Source of the DNA: Venturia oleaginea
Taxonomy: Eukaryota; Ascomycota; Dothideomycetes; Venturiales; Venturiaceae
DNA: 64,000 nucleotides
Direction of reading: 5' to 3'
NCBI GenBank assembly: GCA_013176395.1
Contig: JABMLP010000010.1
Location: forward strand, 310,001-374,000
Numbering within the stretch: position 1 is the stretch's first letter; the number at the start of each line of letters is the position of its first letter. This document shows positions 48,238 through 58,437 of this stretch, piece after piece. A model generated the notes under the pieces. The model did no database searches, was not told the origin of the DNA, and saw only the letters and a program-made list of their open reading frames with translations. Both the position numbers and the translations under genes were made by a program.

Positions 48238-49899
48238 CTAAGTCCGTCGTGCTGCTATCTGATTCAGAAGATATCCCGATATCTTTTTATAAGTTCGCGC
48301 ATTATACCCAGTTGCGCCGCAGTTCCCACAGCGCCGTTGAGTTGGTCGGGCTGTTTCTTGATCACCACTACCACGAGCCTTCTTCGATCCCTGAGGCGCT
48401 ACAGACGCCTCTGCAGCTACCTGCGCTGCTGCAGTCCGATACTCCATAGTACCACCTTGCTGGATCCACTTCCTTTTGCGCCATTTTCGCTTCGTCATTA
48501 CTGCCAATTGCTCTTCAAGCTCGCGGTTGCGCGCAACGAGTAGAGCGTTTTGGTGCAGCATCAATTCAGCGCCCTTGACAAGCTGGGAAAAGCCTGCCTG
48601 GGCAGTAACTGGTGACCGAGTAAAAGACTCGCTTACGAGCTTGGATTGGGATCCAAATTCATGAGTATTGCTTGGAGTCTTTGACTGCCACGGCGTTTCT
48701 GGGAGACGGGGTTCTGTCGGGGTACGTAGCCGTACTTCAAGGCGATCCAACACCACCTGCGCGTCAATAGGGACCAGCCCTACTGCCTCAAAGACCTTTT
48801 GACAGTTCTCTTTTGTAAACACGTCGAAAAACGCGTCTTTGAAGGCAGGGACAAAGCCTTCCTTGTTGATATGGTAGACGCGTCGGCGTGCCAAGTCCCG
48901 GACGCGTTGGGAGTACTTGCGCTTCAACGGCGAGAAGCAGACCACATCAAGGGGCTGGAGTATATGCGACGAGTGCGATGGCATGCAGAGGGTTATAATC
49001 TTATTTTCGAGGCAGTGGTCCTTGAAATCCTGGCTGAGATGGCTCTCATGGCCGTCCAAAATAAGCAGCCTATACACCCCGACCTGCCGCGCCTTTGTAT
49101 GCGCGTCAAAGTGCTTCAACCACTCAAGACCCAGCGCGTTGTTTGTCCAGCCGTTCTCAGAGACTGAAAGCTTCCAATTGCGCGGTATATCTGCCTCCTC
49201 ATACCACGTAGAGATGTGAACTCGTCCTTTGTAGATAATGAATGGCGGGGTCGCATACCCAGCTGCGCAAATGCTCTGAATAACCGTAACCCATTCGCGA
49301 TCGCCCGGCTGAATGAGTTCAGGCCTTGTACGTCTCTCAGAGGCTGTGACGACCTTCATTGACCCAATAATACCCATCTGGAAGCCAATCTCGTCAAAGT
49401 TGTGCGTATCCTCGTCGTGGATGCCGTACTTTGCCTTGGTGTCTGCAACGAGCTTGAACCACGTGCCAATAATCTCTGAATCTTCCTGTAGTATCCTCTG
49501 CCTATCCTTGGCTCGATTGAAGGCTGTCTTGAGCTCACCTGAGCGCTTTACGAACCTCTCAGCCCACTTTTTGCCTACTGGCTCTCCACCGCGTATACCC
49601 AGTAGTTTATCCGCCATATCTGCCACCTCACACAGCCGGGGTGCGAATCCTCGCGAATTGAGGTCGAGGATATATCGGACAAGCGTTTGCTCTTCGGTAA
49701 GGGTAAGTTTCCGACCGTTTGGTGGTCTTTCGAGGATAAATGGGACTCCTCTGACGCGATCGGAGAGGGTTTGTTGTTTAACGTTGAAGGCGCTCGCAGC
49801 AGCCCGTTGGCTTCGGAGTTGGCCGGTATTCAAAGCTTGGATTGCAAGCTGAATTCTCTCTTCGTGTTGGAGTAGTAACTCATTACGTTGTTGGGACAT
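48238..49899 (-). CDS. Pogo/Fot1 DDE transposase with C-terminal zinc knuckle
   Basis: Cuts and pastes its own element at TA sites. 553 aa from the ATG of MSQQRNELLL; an earlier in-frame ATG would start outside the element, so the internal one was chosen. Order: psq-type HTH (QLRSQRAAASAFNVKQQTLS), CENP-B/Tc5-type HTH (LTEEQTLVRYILDLNSRGF ... EPVGKKWAERFVKR), then the DDE_1 catalytic core with Asp residues in HNFDEIGFQMG, LLILDGHESH and PSHSSHILQPLDVVCFSPLK. A basic coiled stretch (LEEQLAVMTKRKWRKRKW) and a CCHC-like knuckle remnant (CGNCGATGYNARTYKK, last ligand not Cys) end the protein. All catalytic residues are present and no stop or frameshift is visible. Confidence 0.93.
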   Translation of the reverse strand: MSQQRNELLLQHEERIQLAIQALNTGQLRSQRAAASAFNVKQQTLSDRVRGVPFILERPPNGRKLTLTEEQTLVRYILDLNSRGFAPRLCEVADMADKLLGIRGGEPVGKKWAERFVKRSGELKTAFNRAKDRQRILQEDSEIIGTWFKLVADTKAKYGIHDEDTHNFDEIGFQMGIIGSMKVVTASERRTRPELIQPGDREWVTVIQSICAAGYATPPFIIYKGRVHISTWYEEADIPRNWKLSVSENGWTNNALGLEWLKHFDAHTKARQVGVYRLLILDGHESHLSQDFKDHCLENKIITLCMPSHSSHILQPLDVVCFSPLKRKYSQRVRDLARRRVYHINKEGFVPAFKDAFFDVFTKENCQKVFEAVGLVPIDAQVVLDRLEVRLRTPTEPRLPETPWQSKTPSNTHEFGSQSKLVSESFTRSPVTAQAGFSQLVKGAELMLHQNALLVARNRELEEQLAVMTKRKWRKRKWIQQGGTMEYRTAAAQVAAEASVAPQGSKKARGSGDQETARPTQRRCGNCGATGYNARTYKKISGYLLNQIAARRT

Positions 49900-49930
49900 A
49901 GTAGAATAAGAAGAATAGTTGGGGTCTTGG

Positions 49931-49979
49931 CAAATTTGGACCGGTTGGGTGATCTGACGGGTTGGGTGATCGAATACGT
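49931..49979 (-). repeat. Right terminal inverted repeat of the pogo element
   Basis: The reverse complement begins ACGTATTCGATCAC. It contains CCCAACC twice because of an 8-bp-class insertion relative to the left end. Confidence 0.88.
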
Positions 49980-49981
49980 TA

Positions 49982-50807
49982 TTCCACATTTTACATTCCA
50001 AAACCGACATTCCTTCTACCCTTTTAGCAAAAGAAAAGTCAAAGTTAAAGTCAAAACCCCACAAAACCTTACCTACCTAACTCATCGTTTGAAAGAATGG
50101 TAGGTAGGTATTAGTGTTCCTATCCTTTGTTTATATTGAGGTGGGTGAGTTATTGCTATCGATATGGATATGGATAGATCTACAAACTCCGCTTGTAACC
50201 CCGTATTTCTATTTCTGCGAGGAGGAAGAGGATAACTAGTTCCGGTTATAAGCGGGTGGTTAATTAGGAGTCACGAGATTTCCCATCCAAGTAGGTTTTT
50301 GGAATACCAGCGTCGCAACTTTCGCATGGAAATTGTATTCGTGATTGGGAAAACTGATGGGAATTTTGGTTTTTGGTTTTTGAGGATAGCCTCGCCTTTT
50401 TTTTCTTTTTTGTATACCAAGTCGCTGGTATGCACATGTATATATGTGTGTATTTCCCTTCTCCCTCTCCTTTTCTGTTTCCTCCGAATATATTGCTGCA
50501 GGTATTTCCATTTAAGTTGGAGATTGCTAGCGTTACAAGGAGGAAATAATTTTCAAGACTGCTGGATGGAAATAGAAACCTTGAATACGCAGTTCCACGC
50601 CCATACCAGTAGGTACTCCTAAAACGAGCGGCTCATACTTCATGCCGGTAGTGCTCCGCACCGTGTTGCCGAGGAATCAGGAAGCAGGTAAGTAATGAGA
50701 GGCCGTCGTAAATATCGTACCCGTTTTTATACACAATATCCGTCCAATTTCATGCCGTCGTTCCTCTTCCCGCGGGCCGCACAACCTCCCCGGCCCGGTG
50801 AGAACAC
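49982..50807. other. Intergenic region right of the transposon
   Basis: Contains TAGG/GGTA-rich short repeats near 50100 and T-rich runs near 50400. No gene recognised. Confidence 0.5.
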
Positions 50808-53354
50808 CTAACCTTCGGCCTCCATCTCGTGCGCATTCGATTTGTGCTTCGGGACGAATTTGAAATCCTTGTGTGCTGGTCCGAGGAACATCTCACTATA
50901 TCAGCATATTAGCTCCCTATCGTGCCGCCAAGCATGATAGAAGAAAGACGACAGAAAGAACATACCTAATTTTGATCCAGTCTCTGAAGTCAGAACTGGC
51001 AAGCAAAGTCTCCAACTCATTCCTCCCCTTGTAAGGAGGCGGCCTCTCGTTCAACTTCGGTGGCAATCGCTCCAAAATACCAATGGGGACATATCGACAT
51101 GTGAAGCTCAACCACTCAAGCAAGAATCGTCTGGTAGTCCCAATACCCATCTCATCACTACCCCAAGTCTGCATGCCGAACTTGCAGAACTTCTCAATGT
51201 AGGCGAGACGCTCGGTAGCGGACTTGTCTAGATACTGGTTCGATGCAATTTCCTCGAAAATCCAGGGTTTGACGAGAGCACCACGGGCAATCATGACGCT
51301 ATCAACGCCGGCATTTTCGATATGAGAGTTGTAGTCGACATGGGAGTAACAATCGCCATTGCCTATGAAGTAGACTTTTCCTCCATTGGGTAAATCACGA
51401 GGATCAGCAGCACGGATGGTGTCTTCTACTTCCGACTGCTTGATCTTCAACTCTTTGATGAGCGTTGAGATTTCGGCAATGTATTTCCAATCTGCTTCGC
51501 GTGTGTAGCGCTGCTGTCTGCTTCTACCGTGGAGAGTAAGAGCTGCAATACCACATGGTCCTAGACCTGCCTCGATGGCGTCACGGCCGCCGAGGACGAG
51601 GCGTTTGGCGATGGAGTCCGCGTTGGGACTGTTATCTCTGACGCCCATGCGGATTTTGGCTGTGATTGGAATTTCGCCAGACAGTGTGTTCATACCTCTG
51701 AGGATTTTCTCGAGTTTGCTGGACGAGTCTAAAAGTGCTGAGCCAGCACCGCTCTTGTAGACCATGTCAATTGGACATCCACAGTTTAGATCGATCGCAC
51801 GAAGACGAGGACAGAATTTCTCGAGAATTTCGGTAGCTTTGAACGCCAGCCATGGCTTGTTGGCTGAAATCTGTGCCCCAAACTTGAGATCTTTGGAATG
51901 ATCGTATCCTTGGATGATTGGGGTTCCTTGGATCATCGGTGGTGAAACTTCAGACTCGTGCGCTTTCATCAGAGACCATTCACCCCTGCCACCCTGAATG
52001 AGTGGCATGGACATCGCCATCTCACTCCATGTGATTTGAGCTCCGAGCTCTACGCATAATCGACGGAAAGGCATATTGCCCTGCGTTGTGAGCGGAGCAA
52101 GAACAGGAGTGTCAGGTCCATAGTACAATCGGCGCTTCTCTGACGGGCGGAAAGGGGGTTCTGTGAAAGTCGCACGGCTGTCTTCTTTGTCGTCAATCTC
52201 TTCATCCTCCCATTTGTCACCTGCCTGCCTGCGATTGTTCTTCTCGGTTGCTTGTGCGCTCCAAGTTTCGCTCAACCACTCGGTATACTTGTCTGCTGAT
52301 GGTGTCTTGACTCGTCTTCTCTCCAGATCGATTCTATCGCTAGTAGTGATGACGTTGTATATTCCGGTCTCGTCCTTCTTATTCTCTTCAGTAAGGCCCG
52401 CTTTCTTCATTTTCTCTTGATCCTCAATTAACACCAATTCTTTCTTGCCATCATCCGTGTCTCGCTCGGTCGAGTGAGATTTGACAAACCGGCACTTCCA
52501 ACCCAATGGACAGTAGCCTTGGTCTTCGAAATTAGGACACACACCACCGAATGAATCCAAATCTTCTCTCCTGCCGTCCTTCATGTATTTTCGAAGGTCG
52601 TGCTCCATTTTGCACTTGGCTCCAAATCTACATTCATTGGGAGAGAATTCTGAGGTCAGCGCTCGGGTGTTGCACAACTTGAGAGCGTCACTCCAGGATC
52701 CGTATTCTCGATTCTTGTTCTGACCGCCCTCTTTCTTGCCTCCTTTTTGCTTCTTCCATTTCTTCCCGCCCTCTTCTTTTCCGCGGTCCCGATCGTCTTG
52801 AGGCTTGGATTCACTAGTAAGGAAAGTACCTTCCTCGGCTGCATCGTCGTCTCGGAGTGCTGATGGCGCGGTGATACGTTGAATAATGTACCTGTGTGAT
52901 CGTGAGCATATGTTGCGTTTTGAAATTTTGTCAATGTATTCGATATGGAAATCTCGAATGGCTGAAATCACCAGGAAAGCTCGCTGGCCGAAGTGAAGAA
53001 TGCTATATGACAAAGACTATTATACGAATTTCCTTGTCTCGACTTCAGTTCCGGGTAGGTGACCGGACTGACCCTTTTTGTATTGAAAATAGAGAGAGAA
53101 GACACTCCCATGAATGAATCGGCAATTGAAAGTGAAGAAGGACCGACTTACTCTGCTTTGATAGGAGCTGTGCCCTTTTTGATATCTCGCCCATCTACAT
53201 GCTTTGGCTTCTCTTTTGGAAGATCCTGATGAGCTCCGTTAATCTCGCTAGCTTCTTCCATTTTCACACGCTTGGCAGGCCGGTCGCTGATGTCTTCGAG
53301 GTCGGGGTTGATTTTGCTAGGAGCAGCAACGGGTGGTGTTGATTCTGCGTCCAT
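50808..53354 (-). CDS. DUS3: tRNA-dihydrouridine(47) synthase Dus3
   Basis: Flavoenzyme that reduces U47 in the variable loop of tRNAs using NADPH. Three exons (53354-53152, 52891-50966, 50895-50808) give about 738 aa. Two CCCH fingers precede the barrel ([34 protein letters not shown] + VKSH). The TIM barrel begins [40 protein letters not shown] carries the catalytic Cys; [25 protein letters not shown] and [11 protein letters not shown] are flavin/substrate motifs. The short last exon supplies [20 protein letters not shown], the conserved C-terminus. The N-terminal region is lysine-rich and disordered. Confidence 0.93.
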
Positions 53355-53888
53355 GTTTGCGATCTAGGATAATGCAGAACCAGAGGGTCTTTCAAGTGAA
53401 GAAAAAAGCAAAGGCAATTGAAGTGAAGTCAAGTAAAAGTGCAAGAAAAATGTTATGACTGTGTTTGGGCGGACGCGAATTTGGGAGGCACCGTACCGAA
53501 GCAGTTGCACCTGTGTGCTTACTTGTATTACCCAGCCTCTACACTCTATAGATCGCTCAGAGCTTCATAGCAATCGTGAATTGGTGTTGGTGCGGACGAT
53601 TTGCCATGTCGAAATTTGATATTGGAGCATCACGTGTAGAAGCTCTTCCTGCCTTAAGCTCTTTGCGGCCTGGGCTGGAAAAGGCACCTAGTGACGTCGG
53701 AATTCTAGCCCAGGTGATTCCAGCTTTCACGTTTGCTGTGCCTAACGTCAACAATCCACCACCTGGCCACAAGCTATAAATCCACTGCAAAGCTCGCAAC
53801 CCTCATTCCCCCATCTACCTCACCTCGACCATCATCTCGATTGTTTACACTCTCACCACGTAGCTGAAAACACCAAACAATCACAGAT
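53355..53888. promoter_or_regulatory. Divergent promoter of Dus3 and the BAP31-like gene
   Basis: 534 nt between divergent start codons. TATAAA at 53775-53780 lies about 110 nt before the BAP31-like ATG. The Dus3 side shows no TATA-like element. Confidence 0.5.
53775..53780 (+). promoter_or_regulatory. TATA-box-like element
   Basis: TATAAA in the context GCTATAAATCC, followed by C-rich leader DNA and the BAP31-like start 109 nt downstream. Confidence 0.4.
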
Positions 53889-54675
53889 ATGACGCTCTAC
53901 TACAGTCTCGTGCGTTGCATCATGCCATCCACGGAGAAGCTCACACTGACGAGAACACACAGGTCTTCCTCCTTTTGGTGGCCGAGATGGTCATTTTCAT
54001 GGGCTTGGTCATGCCAATGCCTTTCACCGTCAAGCGCAAGCTCTTTACCTTTGTGTCCGAGAGCGCGCTGGTCGCGAAGCTACAATATGGACTAAAAGTA
54101 CGCGTTGTCATTCCGATGGCTTCCGCTCCTCATACTAATTGACATCCAGATCACGTTCATATTTATTCTCATCCTCTTTGTAGACAGCGTGAACCGCGTC
54201 TACCGAGTTCAGCTTGAGGCTTCAACGGCTTCCAAGAATCAGAAGTAGGCAGTCCATCTCAAGCCCAGTGTACAACATTGTAACAATCTCCAGCTCCGAA
54301 GTCATGGGAGGTGCCGCCCGATCCGACTACCAAGCCCGCAAATTCTATGCCCAACGCAACATGTACCTTTGCGGCTTCACCCTATTCCTCTCCCTCATCC
54401 TCAACCGAACATACGTCATGATCCTCGACACCCTCCGTCTCGAAGATGAAGTCAAGCGTCTCTCCGGTGACAAGTCTGCCAGTGGAAAGGACTCCGCCAA
54501 GTTGGCCCAAGCTGGCGATATGAACGAGATTGGAAAACTCAAGAAGAAGCTCGCTGAGAAGGAGCGTGACATTGAGATCCTCAGGAAGCAGGGCGATGGT
54601 TTCCAACAGGAGTACAACCGTCTCAGTGACCACAAGCTCGCAACTTCTGTTACCGAGCCCAAAAAGGATGCTTAG
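53889..54675 (+). CDS. BAP31-like ER membrane protein (Yet family)
   Basis: ER cargo receptor/chaperone of the BAP31 family (yeast Yet1/Yet3). Four exons (53889-53909, 53963-54097, 54150-54244, 54294-54675) give about 210 aa, the family size. Three N-terminal transmembrane helices are visible (VFLLLVAEMVIFMGLVMPM; ITFIFILILFVDSV; NMYLCGFTLFLSLILNRTY), with the typical QARKFYAQRNMYLCGFTLFL block. A cytosolic coiled coil follows (EIGKLKKKLAEKERDIEILR). The protein ends KKDA, a KKxx-type ER retrieval signal. A 21-nt first exon with start MTLYYSL matches the family N-terminus. The acceptor of intron 3 has an alternative a few bases away, so one or two residues there are uncertain. Confidence 0.87.
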
Positions 54676-55314
54676 AGTCTTCCCCTTGTGCCAGTCGCAA
54701 TTCAAGATATTACACGATATTGAGCATGGAATAACGGGCATAGGGCCAAACAAAAAGAACCAGGATTGCTTTGGACAGGACCTCATGTGTAGTCCGATTA
54801 AGACATGACTCTATAAGGCGGAATAAATAGATGGGACGAAGCTTTAGGAGTGTATTCCACTTCATGGGAGATGTTTTGGTGTTGGGCAACTAGCATATCT
54901 TGCTTGTAGGATTAATATTACGAAAATCAAACGATTATGGTCGCTACTACGTTTGGGGTGTGGTGTTTGATATGCTTAAAACATAAGTTTCAGCCTTAGA
55001 ATAAAATGATTCGATTTGTTATTTCATTTTAACGAAGTGATCAAGAGGTCGGACTTCATAGTGACTATAAGGGTCACTTGTCAGTATGGCTAAGATGTCG
55101 TTACCAAATTTAATCCTTTGGGGGCATGAAGTCAACGAATCGCGCGTCCAGGAGTCACACTTTGCTTGATGGGTTGTTTTGTTCATGAAGATTTTTTTTC
55201 ATTCAGGAGAAGAGTCCAACGCTTTGGGGTGCCAGTACAGCAGAAGTCTAGAAATAAGCAACCCCAGCATCAACCAACCAAATTTTAACCAACCATCGTC
55301 GCATGCACAACTCT
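54676..55314. other. Convergent 3' intergenic region
   Basis: AT-rich DNA between the convergent BAP31-like and malate dehydrogenase genes. Nothing else was seen. Confidence 0.55.
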
Positions 55315-56678
55315 CTAGTTTTCACCTGGGTTGGCCTTGACCCACGCGGATCCCTTCTTGATGTTACCGGCCAAGTCCTTCAGGCAAGCATCGAGCAACT
55401 TCTGCTCGAACTCTGTGACCTTGCCAACTGGGTGGATCTTCTCAACACCGTTTGGTCCCAACTCGACATTGGAAGCGAAGAAATCGCATCCCTGGTCCTT
55501 GTACAATGGAGAGTCGACGAAAGTTGGCTCGATGACACCCTTCTGTCCCTGTGCAGCCTTGAGCAAGCTCTCGGCGAAGCGGGCACCAGCCATGGCCATG
55601 GAGAGGGTTGCTGATCCAGCACCATCCTTGGCCTGGACAACCTCGTCACCACCGAACTGAACACGGTGGACGTATTTATCGAGCTGCTCACCCTTGAGCT
55701 CGTATCCTGACTGGGAAAGGAGTGGAACGATGGTTGCGCCGGAGTGACCACCAACAACGGTGATATTCTCGTTGGCTGGATCAGTGTTCTTGACCTCAGA
55801 GATGAATCGGGAAGCGCGGACGACGTCAAGAGTGGTGACACCGAAGAGACGCTTTGGGTTGTAGACACCCTTGGCCTTGAAAACCTCAGCGGTGATTGGG
55901 ACAGTTGAGTTGACTGGGTTGGAGATAATTAGGATGTTGGCATCTGGGGAGTGCTCAGCGGCAGCTTTGGCGAGGTCGCGGACGATGGAGGCATTGGTGT
56001 TGAACAGGTCTATAGTCCATTAGATGTATACGCATCAATTCTCTTGCTCTAGACTACATACCATCACGGGTCATGCCTGGCTTGCGAGGAACACCAGCGG
56101 GAATGAGGACGATCTCAGATCCCTTCAAGCACTCCTTCAATCCAGATGGTGTTGGGTCATATCCGGTGACCTGTTCTAAGGTCAATTGTATGCCATTGGT
56201 GAAGTACCAATACGTTGTACCTTGCTCTTGGTGTTGATGTGTCCAACGTCGGCGGCGACACCTGGTGCCATGCGGATATCGTACAGAGCGAGTTCGGTGA
56301 CACGGGGGTTAAGCTTGAGCAGGAGGGAGAGAGGCTGTCCAATTCCACCAGCGGCACCCAAGACGGTGACCTTGGAGTTCTATGTAATTTTCTGTTAGCA
56401 TGAATGCGCCATAAAAAGTTCCAGCTAGCTCGGCTCGCTGGTACTGCATCGAGGTGGTGGTGGGATGCCCTCATTGCGTCTGGAGTACGTCTTCCAGTGA
56501 TGGAGTGCCTTTCTGTAAGATCCAATGATTGAATACAAAAGCTTATAAAGGCTAATTGAGCCTCTAGCAAGCTATCCGATGGCGACTTAGAGAAGAGGTT
56601 TTGCGCTCTTACCTGGCGAACAGAGGCTGAGAAGCATCTCCGTTGGGTTTGCGCGAAAGCCTGGCGTGCGAAAGACAT
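55315..56678 (-). CDS. Mitochondrial malate dehydrogenase
   Basis: Interconverts malate and oxaloacetate with NAD in the TCA cycle. Four exons (56678-56613, 56379-56221, 56170-56062, 56009-55315) give about 342 aa. Exon 1 alone encodes a basic, acid-free presequence ([18 protein letters not shown]), and the enzyme core begins right after intron 1. NAD fold [19 protein letters not shown]; substrate-loop arginines in [30 protein letters not shown]; catalytic His in [16 protein letters not shown]. No PTS1 is present. The intron pattern places targeting and catalysis in separate exons. It is divergent from carnitine acetyltransferase across 1.76 kb. Confidence 0.94.
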
Positions 56679-58437
56679 GTTGAAAGATGGGAATTGACTG
56701 TTCTGGGGTGGGTATCAGTTGTTGGTGTTTCCCGGGTGAGAAAAGGAAAACGTTGGATAGACATTGAACTCGAGAGCCACAGGCGCAAAGCCATCAGGTG
56801 ACGATCAAGTTCGGGCAATACCGTGGCGAATCTTTCAAACTCTTTCATTTTCACACAACTTCAATACACCAACATCTCATATTCAATTAAAAGATGTTTG
56901 AATCAATGTCGGACTTAAACTAGTGATCGACCATTGCTGTTGTTTGAAGCGATGTTATGGAGGCTACCATGACGTTGGGGAGCATCTACAGAGTGGTCCC
57001 AATATTCCTCTGGTACGTCAGCATCGATCTTTGCTTTGAACTCCCTCGGCCTCCACTGCTCGTTGTTCGATAGGCCTCAGCACGCATCCCTCACCTGCTA
57101 GGCAAATGGAAAAGACTCCGTTTGGTTATCAATTCAGCCTCATCCGAAGAACGCCTCGAACAAATGTGCTAGAACAGGGGGAGAAGCATTTCTTTGCAGA
57201 GTATACAGTCATCTCCACATTGCCAGTTCAGTAGTCGGACTTCCTAGGTATATATACTAAGAAAGGAGATAGGAATGTGAGTAGATTCGAAAAGGCAGTA
57301 GAAGGGCTGATCAAAAGATTCTTTCCGGACCAGCAGGCAGTTCCACGGACCGTCGATATTGCTTAAAGATTGTTGCTGTGCTACTCGTATATACTCGGCG
57401 TGGCATTGTGGGAAATTTATTCACAACGAAGAGCCAATGAGTTGCGAGGATTGGGCTCGGGATCAAATCAAGGCTTTTCAATGGGAGTTGAGAGCACAAT
57501 TTAGTTATCGATAGGAGAAATTAAACGATGTAACTTTGCAATGCATTTCGTCGTTCATGAGAAATGGCAGTATCTCCACCCCACTCCATTAGTTGTATCC
57601 CCGTCCGCGGAAACTAACCATGATGAAAACACATATTCTGCCATTTCCTAAACAGGCAATCCGTATTTCTATATCTCAAAGGAGAACCGTATTTTCATAT
57701 CCCAAAGGAGAAAAGTGTAAACAAATCACGATGGGGATCAGAATTTTCTTCATGCAGGCCACATCAAGCCACAGTCGATCCACAAATTTCGTTACCTCAT
57801 TCGATTTTACCATGTACGCGTTCCTACTACGCTCTCCCAAATCCTCTCCACACTCCCCTGCACAATCCCAGACAATTCTGCTTGGGATCAAAAGTTCTCG
57901 CGTGATTCAAAAATCCCAGACCACATTTTGTCCCCACGTTTCAGGCCAACCCTCTGCCCACGTCATCGAATCCACACAGCCACTGAGCCACAGCGTTATG
58001 AATTCCTTCTTCTTTCGTCACGTGGGTATACCAGAGGCACCCAGTCCTTATGATCGGACTCCGAAACTGATAATTGATGCCCACGTTCATCCTTTGGGAC
58101 AGAAATCCTCATCCACACTCGTTCACAGGCCGGAGTTAAAGCTGTGCGCACGGAAAATTCCAACCAAGCATGAACAACATAACAACGGAGAACGACCATC
58201 CACAGCATCCACTGTAATCCCACTACTCACCTTTGCCGAGGTGATTTCCAAACCCGCAGGCCGCTCTTTACCGAAGTCCATAGCACTGCTCCCCAAAGAC
58301 AGCTAGGACAGGCTGAGCACCCTCGAAGTACCCTCCATCAGTCCCTGTCATTCTGCACCGCTCCCGTCAACCGAGGCCTCGAGTCGAGAATATATCAAAC
58401 TGGCCAGAGCCCGTGGTTTTTCAAATTCATATATGAA
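56679..58437. promoter_or_regulatory. Divergent spacer between malate dehydrogenase and carnitine acetyltransferase
   Basis: 1.76 kb that must contain both promoters. A 26-nt imperfect tandem repeat is at 57661-57712. A 237-codon frame (57593-58306) has no ATG at its start and no recognisable domain, so it was not called. Confidence 0.5.
57661..57712. repeat. Two-copy 26-bp imperfect tandem repeat
   Basis: Copies at 57661-57686 and 57687-57712 begin CCGTATTT and end CAAAGGAGAA, differing at three positions. Confidence 0.88.

Larger units (their letters stand above)
48140..49979 (-). mobile_element. Complete Fot1/pogo-type DNA transposon, 1840 bp
   Basis: A Tc1/mariner-pogo element with a single transposase gene on the minus strand. 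It is flanked by TA dinucleotides (48138-48139 and 49980-49981), the expected target duplication. Both ends read ACGTATTCGATCAC inward and then share GATCACCCAACCG and an AAATTT block, so imperfect inverted repeats of about 41-49 bp are present; the right end has an extra partial copy of the CCCAACC motif. Size, TIR length and ORF content match Fot1/Pot2 elements of fungi. An uninterrupted ORF suggests recent activity. Confidence 0.92.

Noticed and set aside
57593..58306. 237-codon plus-strand frame between malate dehydrogenase and carnitine acetyltransferase
   Set aside because: It begins without ATG, includes a translated 26-bp tandem repeat, shows no domain and lies in a divergent promoter region.
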